This document shows, in pieces, positions 1-11,723 of a DNA stretch of 64,000 nt. This stretch comes from Bacteroidetes bacterium ADurb.Bin037 (lineage in GTDB: Bacteria; Bacteroidota; Bacteroidia; Bacteroidales; UBA932). The DNA lies in NCBI GenBank assembly GCA_002071175.1, contig MWER01000005.1, positions 62,001-126,000 on the forward strand, in the 5' to 3' direction. Under the pieces are notes generated by a model. It was not told the DNA's origin. It made no database searches and saw only the letters and a program-made list of their open reading frames with translations. The position numbers and the translations under genes are program-made. Every line of letters starts with the position of its first letter. The stretch's first letter is position 1.

Positions 1-527
1 ATAGATGTCAGGGCTACTTTATGTCTTTTGAACAACACATTGCCAAATATGAATAATGACTGCAGCAGGAACAGGTTAATCAATTTTTCACCCAGCAGGG
101 TTGTTGTGGCCCCGTCTATCAGGAATCCGCTCATGTGTGAGGGTATGATCAGGTACAGCAACACATCTGCTACAAACAGTCCGACCAGAATAAGAAATGT
201 CGTGCAAATGGAGTTGAGAACGAACATGCTCAGGGTCTTTTCCAAAGACGACACAGGCAGTAGTACATAACTCAATCCTTTTTTGTTGTGATTGACCGTT
301 CCGTGCAATTTGGAAGGAGCAAATATCAAGGCTATGGCAGTTAATGCCATGATTGTTGTCATTCTGGTTAAAGGAGAGAATGTCAGTCCGGTCAGCATGA
401 ATAATATAAGGAATATCATATATCCTCCCACTATGCTTAATATTGACAATCCGTATTTTCCCGGCAGTTCCCTGCACTCTTTGCGTACCAGTGCGCAAAA
501 TCGTTTTATATTGAATACATTGCTCAT
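1..527 (-). CDS. ABC-2 type transporter permease, N-terminal part (runs off left edge)
   Basis: Reading the minus strand from the ATG at 527 gives 175 open codons to the window edge, so the gene continues outside. The product begins MSNVFNIKRFCALVRKECRE, then shows hydrophobic segments around residues 33-50 and 55-70, a soluble stretch (PSKLHGTVNHNKKG), and more hydrophobic stretches near 105-130 and 155-165. This is the usual look of a Bacteroidota ABC-2 membrane subunit. Its start lies 2 nt after the stop of the ATPase gene, so the two should be translated together as one exporter in the inner membrane. The substrate cannot be told. Strong for a membrane protein, moderate for the family. 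Confidence 0.8.
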   Translation of the reverse strand, partial: MSNVFNIKRFCALVRKECRELPGKYGLSILSIVGGYMIFLILFMLTGLTFSPLTRMTTIMALTAIALIFAPSKLHGTVNHNKKGLSYVLLPVSSLEKTLSMFVLNSICTTFLILVGLFVADVLLYLIIPSHMSGFLIDGATTTLLGEKLINLFLLQSLFIFGNVLFKRHKVALTS

Positions 528-529
528 GA

Positions 530-1360
530 TTATACTCTTTTAAAATGATCCTGGAACCATTCTTTATGTATCAGTACGGCATTGAACAAAGTCTCCAGGT
601 TAACTTTTGTATCAACACCCTCTGTATTGTCCTTCACCAGTGAATAACCCATTGGGGTTTCTTCCGAATAAAGGGCATCTTCCTGGTTATCGGAAGATGT
701 CTGGAAACAGATCCTGGCAGCAATCTCCTCTATTGAAGCATGCAGGAGAATTCCCTTATTATCCAGGATTATGATGGGATCGATCAGGTTTTCCAGATCA
801 CGGACCTGGTGTGTAGATATCACTATCAGTCGTTCATCACTGATGTGACCGGCAACAATACTGCGAAAGATCGATTTGGAAGGGATGTCCAATCCGTTGC
901 TCGGTTCGTCCAGAAGTAAAACTTTTGTATTTAAAGACAAGGCATAAGATATGTGTGCCTTTTTCTGTTGCCCGACCGATAGGTTCTTAAAACGTTTATC
1001 CGGACGTAATTCAAAACGATCCAGCAATGAATAGAACATTTCTTTGTTAAAACCCGGGTAGAAAAATCCGTTGTTCTCTGCATAATGGGCTACCGTTTCC
1101 AGTGGACAGGCCGGTTCTTCAGGCAGATAAAAAACATCCTGAAGAAAATCCGGTTGACGTTTATAGGGGTGAAAACCGTTTACCTGGCAGGCCTCCGCTT
1201 TACTTGCAAGCAACCCGGCCATAAGCTTGAGTAAAGTAGTCTTTCCCACTCCATTTTGTCCCAGGAGCCCATACACGTTACCTTGCTCAAGAGACAAAGA
1301 CAAGCCGTTAAAGACATTGTTCCTCGAATAGCTAAAAGATAAATTCCTGATTTGTATCAT
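530..1360 (-). CDS. ABC transporter ATP-binding protein
   Basis: A 276-residue ABC ATPase. It has a Walker A (GQNGVGKTT, about residues 34-42), a signature motif in the form LSVGQQKK, a Walker B with VLLLDEPSNGLD, and an H-loop in ISTHQVRDL. The C-terminal 60 residues are outside the core domain. It starts at an ATG and is followed after 2 nt by its membrane partner. The pair resembles the small ABC-2 exporters that in Firmicutes and Bacteroidota are commonly controlled by a GntR regulator of the YtrA group. The palindrome upstream (1367-1390) fits that, although no regulator gene is visible inside the window. Confidence 0.9.
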   Translation of the reverse strand: MIQIRNLSFSYSRNNVFNGLSLSLEQGNVYGLLGQNGVGKTTLLKLMAGLLASKAEACQVNGFHPYKRQPDFLQDVFYLPEEPACPLETVAHYAENNGFFYPGFNKEMFYSLLDRFELRPDKRFKNLSVGQQKKAHISYALSLNTKVLLLDEPSNGLDIPSKSIFRSIVAGHISDERLIVISTHQVRDLENLIDPIIILDNKGILLHASIEEIAARICFQTSSDNQEDALYSEETPMGYSLVKDNTEGVDTKVNLETLFNAVLIHKEWFQDHFKRV

Positions 1361-1366
1361 TATAAT

Positions 1367-1390
1367 AGTGTATTAGTATATTAGTACACT
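1367..1390. promoter_or_regulatory. Palindromic operator, YtrA/GntR-like (AGTGTA-N12-TACACT)
   Basis: A 24-bp near-perfect palindrome (20 of 24 positions symmetric) whose arms are AGTGTA and TACACT. It lies directly downstream of the -7 element of the leftward ABC operon, where a bound repressor would cover the transcription start. Similar arms are described for operators of YtrA-type GntR regulators of ABC exporters. The regulator itself is not in the window. Confidence 0.7.
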
Positions 1391-1391
1391 G

Positions 1392-1422
1392 CAAAGGTAA
1401 AGTCTTTTTTCAATAATCCAAA
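1392..1422 (-). promoter_or_regulatory. Promoter of the ABC exporter operon
   Basis: On the minus strand a -33 TTTG (1419-1422) and a -7 TACCTTTG (1392-1399) are separated by 19 nt. This matches the Bacteroides housekeeping promoter consensus exactly. Confidence 0.75.
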
Positions 1423-1456
1423 AAAAAAGCATCTTTTTTCTAGTATTGTGATTTAT

Positions 1457-1464
1457 TATCTTTG
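1457..1464 (+). promoter_or_regulatory. -7 element (TATCTTTG) upstream of ftsE
   Basis: A consensus -7 box 15 nt before the ATG at 1480; no good -33 box was seen. It shows that the TTG codons at 1462 and 1465 lie in the promoter and are not starts. Confidence 0.55.
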
Positions 1465-1479
1465 TTGAAAATTGAAAAT

Positions 1480-2187
1480 ATGTCATTAATAGCACTGTCC
1501 GGAGTCGATATTGTCAAGGACTCCAACCTGATCCTTGAAGGAGTCGATCTGTCACTTGATAAAGGAGATTTCGCTTATATTGTGGGCCGTGTGGGTACGG
1601 GAAAAACATCTCTTGTCAAAACACTTATAGGGGAATTCCCGGTAAAAAAGGGAGATGCCAAGGTGGCCGGATTTGATCTTATCAAACTAAAAAAAAGACA
1701 AATACCTTACCTGAGAAGGAAGATAGGTGTTGTTTTCCAGGATTTTCAATTACTGCAGGACCGCTCAGCCTATGACAACCTTGAATTTGTGCTCCGGTCA
1801 ACGGGATGGAAGAACAAGAAAGAAATCCGGCAGCGCATTGACATGGCATTGGACAGTGTAGGTATGCTTTACAAAAAAAATAAATTGCCTTATCAGCTCT
1901 CAGGCGGAGAGCAACAACGAGTTGCCATAGCCCGTGCCATATTGAACGACCCCCAGATCATACTTGCCGATGAACCTACCGGGAATCTGGACAGCGATAC
2001 CCAACAAGAAATCATGCAGTTGTTCATGGAGATCCACGATAAACAAAAACCTGCCATGATGGTGGTAACGCACAACCTGAGCCTGCTGCAGCGATATCCG
2101 GGACGGATATTCAAATGTGAAGCCGGTAAATGTACAGAAGTGGAAAACCGGCAAGAAATTGATTTTTCCGTTTTTATGGAATCATGA
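1480..2187 (+). CDS. ftsE: Cell division ATP-binding protein FtsE
   Basis: ABC ATPase of 235 residues from the ATG at 1480 ([14 protein letters not shown]); earlier TTG codons overlap the promoter. It has a Walker [10 protein letters not shown], the FtsE/LolD-type segment [14 protein letters not shown], the signature [14 protein letters not shown] and Walker [13 protein letters not shown]. FtsE works with the membrane protein FtsX at the divisome to activate septal peptidoglycan hydrolases. No ftsX lies beside it here, as is usual in Bacteroidota. The stop overlaps the start of nth (ATGA), so it heads a coupled set ftsE-nth-xerD. LolD-type ATPases are similar, so the name rests mainly on the family look. 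Confidence 0.85.
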   Translation: MSLIALSGVDIVKDSNLILEGVDLSLDKGDFAYIVGRVGTGKTSLVKTLIGEFPVKKGDAKVAGFDLIKLKKRQIPYLRRKIGVVFQDFQLLQDRSAYDNLEFVLRSTGWKNKKEIRQRIDMALDSVGMLYKKNKLPYQLSGGEQQRVAIARAILNDPQIILADEPTGNLDSDTQQEIMQLFMEIHDKQKPAMMVVTHNLSLLQRYPGRIFKCEAGKCTEVENRQEIDFSVFMES

Positions 2188-2825
2188 AGAACAAGAAAGA
2201 TATCGACGGGATCATCAATTGGTTCAAAACCCATTTGCCGGATCCTAAAACAGAGTTGCACTATTCAGATCCTTACGGGCTGCTTGTTGCCGTAATGTTG
2301 TCGGCTCAGTGCACGGACAAAAGGGTCAACATGACCACCCCTGCCCTGCTGGAGCGTTTTCCGACACCCCAATCCATGGCAGCTGCCACGGCAGAAGAAG
2401 TACTCCCTTATATAAAGTCAATCTCCTATCCCAATAACAAAGCCAGGCACCTTACCGGAATGGCTCGCGTCCTGATGGAAAAGTTCCAGGGCCGTGTACC
2501 GCAGGATCCTGAAGAATTGCAACAATTACCGGGAGTGGGCAGAAAGACGGCCAATGTGATCGCATCTGTGATCTATAATAAAGAGGTCATGCCTGTAGAT
2601 ACGCATGTTTTCCGTATTTCGCGCCGGTTGGGATTATCAAAAGGGAAAACCCCCCTTGCAGTGGAAAAAGACCTGAACATTCATTTTCCGCCCGAACTCA
2701 GGATCAAGGCCCATCATTGGCTGATCCTGCACGGAAGGTATGTATGTACGGCAAGAAAACCCAAATGTATATCCTGCGGGCTGGCACCCTGGTGCGACAC
2801 CTTTAAAACGGAGAACAAAACATGA
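2184..2825 (+). CDS. nth: Endonuclease III
   Basis: A 213-residue DNA glycosylase/AP lyase of base excision repair, acting on oxidised pyrimidines. The helix-hairpin-helix [11 protein letters not shown] carries the catalytic Lys121. Asp139 is in [15 protein letters not shown]. The C-terminal cysteines ([18 protein letters not shown]-x6-C-x2-C-x5-C) form the [4Fe-4S] cluster loop. Length and residue positions match the E. coli enzyme. Its ATG overlaps the ftsE stop by 4 nt and its stop overlaps the xerD start in the same way, so translation is coupled. Confidence 0.96.
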   Translation: MKNKKDIDGIINWFKTHLPDPKTELHYSDPYGLLVAVMLSAQCTDKRVNMTTPALLERFPTPQSMAAATAEEVLPYIKSISYPNNKARHLTGMARVLMEKFQGRVPQDPEELQQLPGVGRKTANVIASVIYNKEVMPVDTHVFRISRRLGLSKGKTPLAVEKDLNIHFPPELRIKAHHWLILHGRYVCTARKPKCISCGLAPWCDTFKTENKT

Positions 2826-3757
2826 AACCGCTGTCGGGCATCAGCAAAGAATGGTCAGAGGCTATAAATGATTTTTTGATCTATTTGCGGCTGGAACGAT
2901 CTCTGTCTGACAACACACGCGATGCCTATCTTCGTGATATTAAATTTTTCCTGAACCACCTAATGCCAAAGGACCCGAAAGATAGGAATCTGTTACCCGA
3001 TCCCTCCGCCATATCTACCCGTCATATAGAATCTTTCCTGAAGGCCATGACCGATTCAGGATCATCTCCCAGGACACAGGCACGGACCCTTTCGGGGCTA
3101 AATGCTTTTTTTCGTTTTCTGACCATGGAAAAACGTATTCCGGGAAATCCCTGTTCTTCCATCGAAGCCCCAAAAATGGGCAGACGTCTTCCGGTGGTCC
3201 TCTCTCTGAAGGAAATAGAAGCCATGCTCGATTCGGTAGATCTAAGCATTCCGGAAGGACACCGAAATAAGGCTATCCTGGAAGTACTTTACGGTTGCGG
3301 ACTGCGCGTGAGTGAACTCAGGGAAATGAAATTCACACAGATGTTCCCCGATCAGGGGTTTATCCGGGTGATTGGAAAAGGGAACAAACAACGGCTGGTA
3401 CCTATCGGATCTCATGCGCTCAAGGCTTTGGACTTGTATTATTATTGGAGAAATTCTTTGAAAATAATGCCTGCATATGAAGATTACGTATTTCTAAACA
3501 GGTACGGAAGACCCATAACACGTAATATGGTATTTCTGATAGTCCGGTCCCAGGCACAAAAAGCAGGGATAAAAAAGACCGTTTCACCTCATACTTTCAG
3601 GCATTCATTTGCCACACATATGATAGAGAACGGAGCAGACCTGCGTGTTGTCCAGGAAATATTGGGTCACAGCAGCATCCTGACCACAGAGATATATACG
3701 CACCTGGACACGGCTTTCTGGCAACAGACCATATTAAGTCATCATCCGCGCCCGTGA
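2822..3757 (+). CDS. xerD: Site-specific tyrosine recombinase XerD
   Basis: A 311-residue tyrosine recombinase. The N-terminal SAM-like core-binding domain (about residues 10-105) is followed by the catalytic domain with Arg in GCGLRVSEL, Lys in [25 protein letters not shown] and the nucleophile in TEIYTHL. It resolves chromosome dimers at dif together with XerC. It is the last gene of the ftsE-nth-xerD overlap set. XerC versus XerD cannot be proved by eye; XerD is favoured from the overall resemblance to Bacteroides XerD. Confidence 0.9.
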   Translation: MKPLSGISKEWSEAINDFLIYLRLERSLSDNTRDAYLRDIKFFLNHLMPKDPKDRNLLPDPSAISTRHIESFLKAMTDSGSSPRTQARTLSGLNAFFRFLTMEKRIPGNPCSSIEAPKMGRRLPVVLSLKEIEAMLDSVDLSIPEGHRNKAILEVLYGCGLRVSELREMKFTQMFPDQGFIRVIGKGNKQRLVPIGSHALKALDLYYYWRNSLKIMPAYEDYVFLNRYGRPITRNMVFLIVRSQAQKAGIKKTVSPHTFRHSFATHMIENGADLRVVQEILGHSSILTTEIYTHLDTAFWQQTILSHHPRP

Positions 3758-3790
3758 TTTGGGTATGATTTTTGAAAAACCTTATATTTG
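3758..3790 (+). promoter_or_regulatory. Promoter of the TPR/OM-barrel pair
   Basis: TTTG (3758-3761), 21 nt, then TATATTTG (3783-3790), just after the xerD stop. It overlaps a TTG at 3788, which supports the later ATG at 3812 as the start. Confidence 0.6.
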
Positions 3791-3811
3791 TTCAGATTTT
3801 ATTCCAACAAA

Positions 3812-6787
3812 ATGAAACGTTCAATACGCATTTCAATACTTGTCGTAATGCTGCTGAGTACGGCCGTACTATATGGCCAGGAAAGGGAACGTTACGACGG
3901 TGACCTATTCAATACGGCTGTTGAATTATTCAAGCAGGAACAGTACTGGAGCGCGTATGATCTTTTCAACAGAATCCAGGATTCTGACCGGCAAGCCCAC
4001 CCTTCCCTTGTTGCTTCCTACAAATTGCTGTGCCAAATAGCTCTTAACGACCCTTCCGTGGGTCAAAGCATTGACCGTTGGGAACAAGAGTACCCTTCAG
4101 CTCCTTTACGACATCAGATATATTTCAAATGGGGCAATTTGCTTTCTTCTGAAAACCGTTTCAATGAGGCAGTCAGTGCCTATGAAAAGGTTCAAGTGAA
4201 CCAGCTTCCCAAAAAAGACCGTTCCGCTTATGCGTTCAAAAAGGGATATGCTTACTTTCAGTCAGGTGATCCGGCAAGGGCTGAAAATCTTTTTACCGAA
4301 GCTGAAAATTATGCACAGGGCGAATCTTCATACAAATGGGCTTCCAGGTATTACCGGGGATATATTCATTATGCCGCAGGTCGTTTTGAGCAGGCCGTAC
4401 CGCTGTTGGAACCCCTAAGGAATGTGCCGCAGTATGCCGGTCTTTCTTCGGCTTATTTGCTACAGGCACTGCTTTATATGAAAAGGTACGAACAGGTCAT
4501 AGAAACGGGGGTCCCGCTATACCAGGATGCCGATCCTGCTCTGCGGACCACTATTGCCAAAACGTTATCAGAAGCTTACTATGCCCTGGATAGAACCGGT
4601 GAAGCACGTAGTTTTTTTGATGATTACCTCAATAATGTAACCAAGATGTCATTGACGGACAGGTATTTTTCGGGAATCCTGTACTTCAAGCTGGGTGATT
4701 ATGAGCGTGCCGTTGAACAACTTTCCATTGTTGGGGAAAGACCTGACAGTCTGGGACAGAGCGCCTTGTATCATCTGGGAGAATCCTATATAAGATTGCG
4801 AAACAAGGTCGACGCCATGGAATCCTTCAAAAGAGCCAGTGCCCTGGATTATGACCCGGCGATCAGGGAAGATGCTTTCTTCAATTACGCCAAACTCTCT
4901 TTTGACTTAAACAGGGATATTCAGGCATTGTCACTTTACCGGAAAAATTATCCCGAATCTGAAAAGCTTGATGAGATACAAACATATATTGCTGCCAATT
5001 ATTTTCTCAACCAGGATTATGCCTCGGCTGTAGAAGCGCTACAGGCCCTCAGGAATTTAACCCCCGAAAACAGGGAGGATCTGAAAAGGGCTGCCTATTT
5101 AAGGGGTATCCAGCTTTATAAAACGGGGTCTTTCAGAGATGCGGAACATTATTTTTCCCTTGCACAGGAACCATACTGGGTGGCAGAATGTCTCTATCGC
5201 AGCAATCAAAACAACAATGCCATCAACATATGGAAACAGTTCATCCAAAGCAGCGGATCATTCCAAAATCCTGAAAAATACCGTACCAGTCATTATAACA
5301 TTGGATATGCTTATTTTAAGATGAAGGACTATTCCAATGCGGCAGAATGGTTCCGCAGGTATTTAAAACTGGGCCAAAGCGACAGGGCTTTGGTGGCAGA
5401 CACCTACCTGAGACTGGGAGACTGTGCCTTTGCACAATACCAGCACCGGCAGGCAACCGAAGAGTATCAGAATGCTTTGGATAACAAAACGGCAGTACCT
5501 GATTATGCTCTGTTTCAGATCGCCATGGCCCAAGGCGTATTAAACCAGGAATCTCTGAAGATCTTAACCCTTGACCGGCTGATGCAGGAATATCCCTCTT
5601 CCTCGTTCTATTCGTCGGCTCTTTTTGAGCAGGGTCGGACCTTTGTTCAGACAAACCAGTATGATAACGCAGAAGAACGTTTTCGTACCATTCTCTCCTT
5701 TGGCATACACAGCGCATTCCATGCAAAAGCGCTCGTAGAACTGGGACTGATATGTATCAACCGGCAGGATCCCAATGCCGCCCTGGATCACTACAAGGAA
5801 GTAATACGCCGGTTTCCCGATTCACCTGATGCGGTGAATGCATTGGCAGGGATCGAAAATGTATACCTGTCACGTAATGATTCAAAAGGCTTTTTCGATT
5901 ACCTGGAAAGTCTGGGAATCGATTCGAAAAAAAGTCCGGATGAAAAGGAAATGATGATATTCGCTTCGGCCGAACAATTATACCTGAACGGACCCTCTGC
6001 AGCGGCAGCAGCCGTAACTGCCCTGAATAACTTTATCAGGGACTATCCGGCCAGTGAAAAAATACCCGCTGCCCACTTTTATCTTGGAGAATGTTACACC
6101 CACCTGAAAAAGATGCAGTTGGCAGCTGATGCATACCTGGTAGTCATGAAAAATCCTTCCGGTTCGTATACAGAACTTGCCACAAAGCATTATGCTGCAA
6201 TTCAATACGACCTGGAACAATATGCCAATGCAGTGGATGCCTACATGAGCCTCTACGATATAGCCGTAATTGAGAACAACCGGCTTGAAGCGCTCAGGGG
6301 CCTGATGTGGTCATTCTTCAGGAACAAGCAATTCCGCAATGCCATTATTCATTCGCACAAAGTATCGGAAAACAAGGCATTCGGAGAAAATGACCAGGCA
6401 GATGCCCTATACGTCAGGGCGTTAAGCCACCTGGCATTGGGTGAAAGGACGCAAGCCCTGCCGTTATTGGAAGAATTGTCGAAAAACAACCATACCGCTA
6501 CGGGAGCAGAAGCCTATTATCTGCTGTGCAAGGATGCCTTTGACTCAGGAGATTTCGATAAGGCAGAGACAATGATATACAATTTTGCAGATACAGAATC
6601 ACCCCAGGAATACTGGATCGCGCGTGCATTCATCCTGCTTGGGGATATCTTTGCAGAAAAGGGTGAATGGACACAGGCAAAGGCAACCTACGAAAGTGTC
6701 CAGAAAGGATACACTCCTTCCGGGTCTGACGATATTGCACAAATTGTCGCACTCCGGATTAAAAGATGTAAGGAAGAAGAAGAATAA
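3812..6787 (+). CDS. Exported tetratricopeptide-repeat protein
   Basis: 991 residues from the ATG at 3812. A signal peptide (MKRSIRISILVVMLLSTAVL, cleavage probably after YGQ) is followed by many degenerate TPR units along the whole length, for example YQNALDNKTAVPDYALFQIA and HYKEVIRRFPDSPDAVNAL. It has no enzymatic motif. TPR arrays of this kind act as periplasmic or OM-associated scaffolds. It is followed after 2 nt by an outer-membrane beta-barrel gene, so the two products probably work together in the envelope. Exact function is unknown. The start was chosen because the -7 promoter box covers the upstream TTG. Confidence 0.88.
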   Translation: MKRSIRISILVVMLLSTAVLYGQERERYDGDLFNTAVELFKQEQYWSAYDLFNRIQDSDRQAHPSLVASYKLLCQIALNDPSVGQSIDRWEQEYPSAPLRHQIYFKWGNLLSSENRFNEAVSAYEKVQVNQLPKKDRSAYAFKKGYAYFQSGDPARAENLFTEAENYAQGESSYKWASRYYRGYIHYAAGRFEQAVPLLEPLRNVPQYAGLSSAYLLQALLYMKRYEQVIETGVPLYQDADPALRTTIAKTLSEAYYALDRTGEARSFFDDYLNNVTKMSLTDRYFSGILYFKLGDYERAVEQLSIVGERPDSLGQSALYHLGESYIRLRNKVDAMESFKRASALDYDPAIREDAFFNYAKLSFDLNRDIQALSLYRKNYPESEKLDEIQTYIAANYFLNQDYASAVEALQALRNLTPENREDLKRAAYLRGIQLYKTGSFRDAEHYFSLAQEPYWVAECLYRSNQNNNAINIWKQFIQSSGSFQNPEKYRTSHYNIGYAYFKMKDYSNAAEWFRRYLKLGQSDRALVADTYLRLGDCAFAQYQHRQATEEYQNALDNKTAVPDYALFQIAMAQGVLNQESLKILTLDRLMQEYPSSSFYSSALFEQGRTFVQTNQYDNAEERFRTILSFGIHSAFHAKALVELGLICINRQDPNAALDHYKEVIRRFPDSPDAVNALAGIENVYLSRNDSKGFFDYLESLGIDSKKSPDEKEMMIFASAEQLYLNGPSAAAAAVTALNNFIRDYPASEKIPAAHFYLGECYTHLKKMQLAADAYLVVMKNPSGSYTELATKHYAAIQYDLEQYANAVDAYMSLYDIAVIENNRLEALRGLMWSFFRNKQFRNAIIHSHKVSENKAFGENDQADALYVRALSHLALGERTQALPLLEELSKNNHTATGAEAYYLLCKDAFDSGDFDKAETMIYNFADTESPQEYWIARAFILLGDIFAEKGEWTQAKATYESVQKGYTPSGSDDIAQIVALRIKRCKEEEE

Positions 6788-6789
6788 TA

Positions 6790-8424
6790 ATGAAAAAATG
6801 GTTATTCATAGGATACTGCTTTGCCAACCTTTCATTGGCAGCACAGACCCAGATCAATCCGGTGATCCAGGTGGAACGTTTATACGATGCCGATCTCATA
6901 GAAGTTACCAAACCGCCTCTTGATACGAGTGTGCCTGATTCCCTGCAGATATCCCAGACACTTATTCAATACAGCATACTGGACAAACCCCTGTTAAACC
7001 TTTACGAGTTCATACCGCTGTCTCCGGCAGTAGTCAGATCATATGAGGAACCTGGTACCCGCTACGGATATTTAGACCTTGCAATAGGATATCCCTGGAC
7101 ACCCCGTGGGGACATCCTGCTGCAAGCCCCTATCAGATCACGTTGGTACATTGGACTTCAGGCCCGTCACCGCTCACTGCTGCATCAGGACAGACGCATG
7201 ACCACTGACGGCAGGATCACCCTGGAACACAGGGGAAAGAAAAACACATTCAGAATAAATGTTCTGGGAGAACATCTGAACAACAAGTTTGCCGTTGTGG
7301 ATATGCTATCGTTACCGGGTTTGGATTACCAGAATTACTATAAGGCAGGCACAGAGATGGAAGCCTATTCCCTTAACAACATACCCGGGTCGTGGCATTA
7401 TCACCTGAAATTTGGTTATCATCACGCAAAAAACAGGATTACAGGTCCTTACGATAGTCTCCCGGTAATAAGGGAAAATATTCTTAATATAGAAGCAAGC
7501 ACCGGTTACAACCTTGCAAAAGGACTTTCTCTGAACCTGGAGGCAAATGCACGTTTTGCCAGCAATCGCTGGACATTGAACGGTATTTCGGCTTCCCGCG
7601 CAGTAATAAATGCTTTTCCCCATGTAGTATGGAGCGGAGAAAGATTTAAGGCAGGCATCGGATTACGTGTGGGATACCTTCTGGAATCCGACAATAATAA
7701 ATTGGGAATATTTCCCTGGTTTGATGCACATTTCAAGTTGATCCGGGACTGGCTTACATTATATGCCAAAACGAACGGATACCATCTGCTCAATACTTAC
7801 CAGGACAGAATCACAGAAAATCCCTGGATCTTTGCCGACCAGATGTACGATGCTACCGTTCCGTGGGATGTTCAGGCCGGATTTACAGGAACTGTCGGGG
7901 ATCTTTTCCATTACAGGATCTACGGCGCTTACCGCTATACAAAGAACCAGTTCTTCTTCGGGACACAGATCTTACAACAGGGTTATCCGGGCCTGTATAT
8001 GCTCCATTACTCCGATGAAACAAGATACACTGCAGGAAGTTCCTTGTCTTTCCACTCCCGCCGTTTTGGAATGGGAATATCAGGGGAATGGCATCAATAT
8101 ATACTGAGTTCCAACAATCCCCCCTGGCATAAGCCTGTATGGGAGGTCAGAGGATATGCAAGATACAACTGGAGGGAGCGGATCATTTTAACGGCTACGG
8201 GATATTGGCGGGATACCTGTTTTGCCCCCGACTGGAGCGCCGCTTCATCTGTCGTTACCATTCCGGGATTCCTTGATCTGGGTGTCCGCCTTGAGTATGT
8301 CATCAACAAGATGTTTTCCGCTTATTTTATGGGGAGCAACCTGCTCAACAGAGAGATCTCGTATTATTATCTGTATCGCAATCCCGGCTTGACTTTCGGA
8401 GGGGGTCTCACATTCCGTTTTTGA
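6790..8424 (+). CDS. Outer-membrane beta-barrel protein (TonB-receptor-like barrel, no plug)
   Basis: 544 residues with a signal peptide (MKKWLFIGYCFANLSLAAQ). Alternating aromatic strands follow (for example DILLQAPIRSRWYIGLQA), ending in LTFGGGLTFRF with a terminal Phe as in OM barrels. The barrel strands resemble the C-terminal half of TonB-dependent receptors, but the plug domain and TonB box are absent. It starts 2 nt after the TPR gene, so the two form a pair. It may be a partner channel or assembly factor for the TPR protein; substrate unknown. Confidence 0.82.
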   Translation: MKKWLFIGYCFANLSLAAQTQINPVIQVERLYDADLIEVTKPPLDTSVPDSLQISQTLIQYSILDKPLLNLYEFIPLSPAVVRSYEEPGTRYGYLDLAIGYPWTPRGDILLQAPIRSRWYIGLQARHRSLLHQDRRMTTDGRITLEHRGKKNTFRINVLGEHLNNKFAVVDMLSLPGLDYQNYYKAGTEMEAYSLNNIPGSWHYHLKFGYHHAKNRITGPYDSLPVIRENILNIEASTGYNLAKGLSLNLEANARFASNRWTLNGISASRAVINAFPHVVWSGERFKAGIGLRVGYLLESDNNKLGIFPWFDAHFKLIRDWLTLYAKTNGYHLLNTYQDRITENPWIFADQMYDATVPWDVQAGFTGTVGDLFHYRIYGAYRYTKNQFFFGTQILQQGYPGLYMLHYSDETRYTAGSSLSFHSRRFGMGISGEWHQYILSSNNPPWHKPVWEVRGYARYNWRERIILTATGYWRDTCFAPDWSAASSVVTIPGFLDLGVRLEYVINKMFSAYFMGSNLLNREISYYYLYRNPGLTFGGGLTFRF

Positions 8425-8437
8425 TTAGGATTTCTGA

Positions 8438-10465
<2,028 letters not shown>

Positions 10466-10467
10466 TT

Positions 10468-11721
10468 ATGGATATTTTTGAAAGGATAAGAAAAGACGAA
10501 GGCGGCCCTCTGGGACAGTACCGTAAAAAAGCTCATGGTTATTTCATGTTCCCCAAGCTGGAAGGTCCGATAGAACCCTACATGATGTTCCAAGGGAAAA
10601 AAGTGCTGGCCTGGACGTTCAATAATTATTTGGGACTGGCAAACCATCCGGAAATCAGAAAAGTTGATATGGAAGCGGCAGAAAAATGGGGACTGGCATA
10701 CCCTATGGGAGCACGGATGATGAGCGGACACACTTCCCTGCACGAGAAACTGGAAAGGGAACTGGCCGATTTTGAAAAAAAGGAAGATGCTTATCTTTTC
10801 AATTATGGTTACCAGGGTATGGTCTCGACCATCGATGCCCTGCTCAACCGCCGCGATGTTGTAGTATACGATTCACAGGCTCATGCCTGTATCATGGACG
10901 GTATGCGTTTGCATATGGGCCAACGGATCGTATATCTGCACAATAATCTGGAGAAATGTGAAAAAGCACTGGAACGTGCCACCCGTCTTACTGAAAAAAG
11001 CGGCGGTGGTATTCTGCTCATAACGGAAGGGGTTTATGGAATGACGGGAGCCCTGGGTTTCCTGGATAAGATAGTAGAACTTAAAAAGAAATACGATTTC
11101 CGCATATTGATAGACGACGCACACGGTTTTGGCGTTATGGGTGAGAACGGACGGGGCGCATCTGAGCATTTCAATGTCATGGATCAGGTTGACCTGTATT
11201 TTGGCGCTTTTGCCAAATCTATGGCAGGTATAGGAGGATTCGTAGCAGGACCTGCCGACATCATTAATTATCTTCGTTATAACCTGCGTTCACAGATATA
11301 TGCCAAGAGCCTCCCTATGGCTATGGTGGAAGGATTGCTCAAACGTCTGGAAATGATCAGGACCAGACCTGAACTGAGGGAAAAGTTATGGCTTATTACC
11401 AGAACGCTGCAAGAAGGCCTGCGTAAGAGCGGCTTTGACATAGGACCTGCAGAAGCATGTGTTACTCCCGTATTTTTGAAAGGGGGAGTTACAGAGGCAA
11501 CCAATATACTGATAGATCTGAGGGAGAATTACAACATATTCTGTTCTGTAGTTGTCTACCCGGTTGTTCCCAGGGATGTAATCATGTTCCGGCTTATCCC
11601 TACAGCCATGCATTCACTCGAACATGTTGAATATACACTCAATGCCTTCAGTGAGATACATAAAAAGCTCCGACAAGGATTATACAAAGGTGATGAGATG
11701 AAAAATATGGCAATACATTGA
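10468..11721 (+). CDS. Alpha-oxoamine synthase, probable cysteate fatty acyltransferase (CapB-like)
   Basis: 417-residue PLP enzyme of the serine palmitoyltransferase/KBL/AONS family. The ring-stacking His139 is in YDSQAHACIMDG, the cofactor-binding Asp is in LIDDAHGFG (214-222), and the Schiff-base Lys250 is in FAKSMAGIGG. Such enzymes join an amino acid to an acyl thioester with loss of CO2. By eye it does not resemble the Bacteroides/Porphyromonas SPT type, and looks closer to the flavobacterial type used for sulfonolipids. The locus also holds an SDR and a cysteate synthase, so cysteate rather than serine is the likely substrate, giving 3-dehydrocapnine. Serine palmitoyltransferase remains possible. 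Confidence 0.8.
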   Translation: MDIFERIRKDEGGPLGQYRKKAHGYFMFPKLEGPIEPYMMFQGKKVLAWTFNNYLGLANHPEIRKVDMEAAEKWGLAYPMGARMMSGHTSLHEKLERELADFEKKEDAYLFNYGYQGMVSTIDALLNRRDVVVYDSQAHACIMDGMRLHMGQRIVYLHNNLEKCEKALERATRLTEKSGGGILLITEGVYGMTGALGFLDKIVELKKKYDFRILIDDAHGFGVMGENGRGASEHFNVMDQVDLYFGAFAKSMAGIGGFVAGPADIINYLRYNLRSQIYAKSLPMAMVEGLLKRLEMIRTRPELREKLWLITRTLQEGLRKSGFDIGPAEACVTPVFLKGGVTEATNILIDLRENYNIFCSVVVYPVVPRDVIMFRLIPTAMHSLEHVEYTLNAFSEIHKKLRQGLYKGDEMKNMAIH

Positions 11722-11723
11722 CT

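Noticed and set aside
88..498. Minus-strand 136-codon frame near the left edge
   Set aside because: Its composition is low-complexity and it shadows the better, hydrophobic ABC-2 permease frame that runs off the edge from 527.
10468..11721. Plain call as serine palmitoyltransferase of the Bacteroides type
   Set aside because: The sequence does not look like that of Bacteroides/Porphyromonas SPT, and a cysteate synthase is next door; kept only as the alternative.
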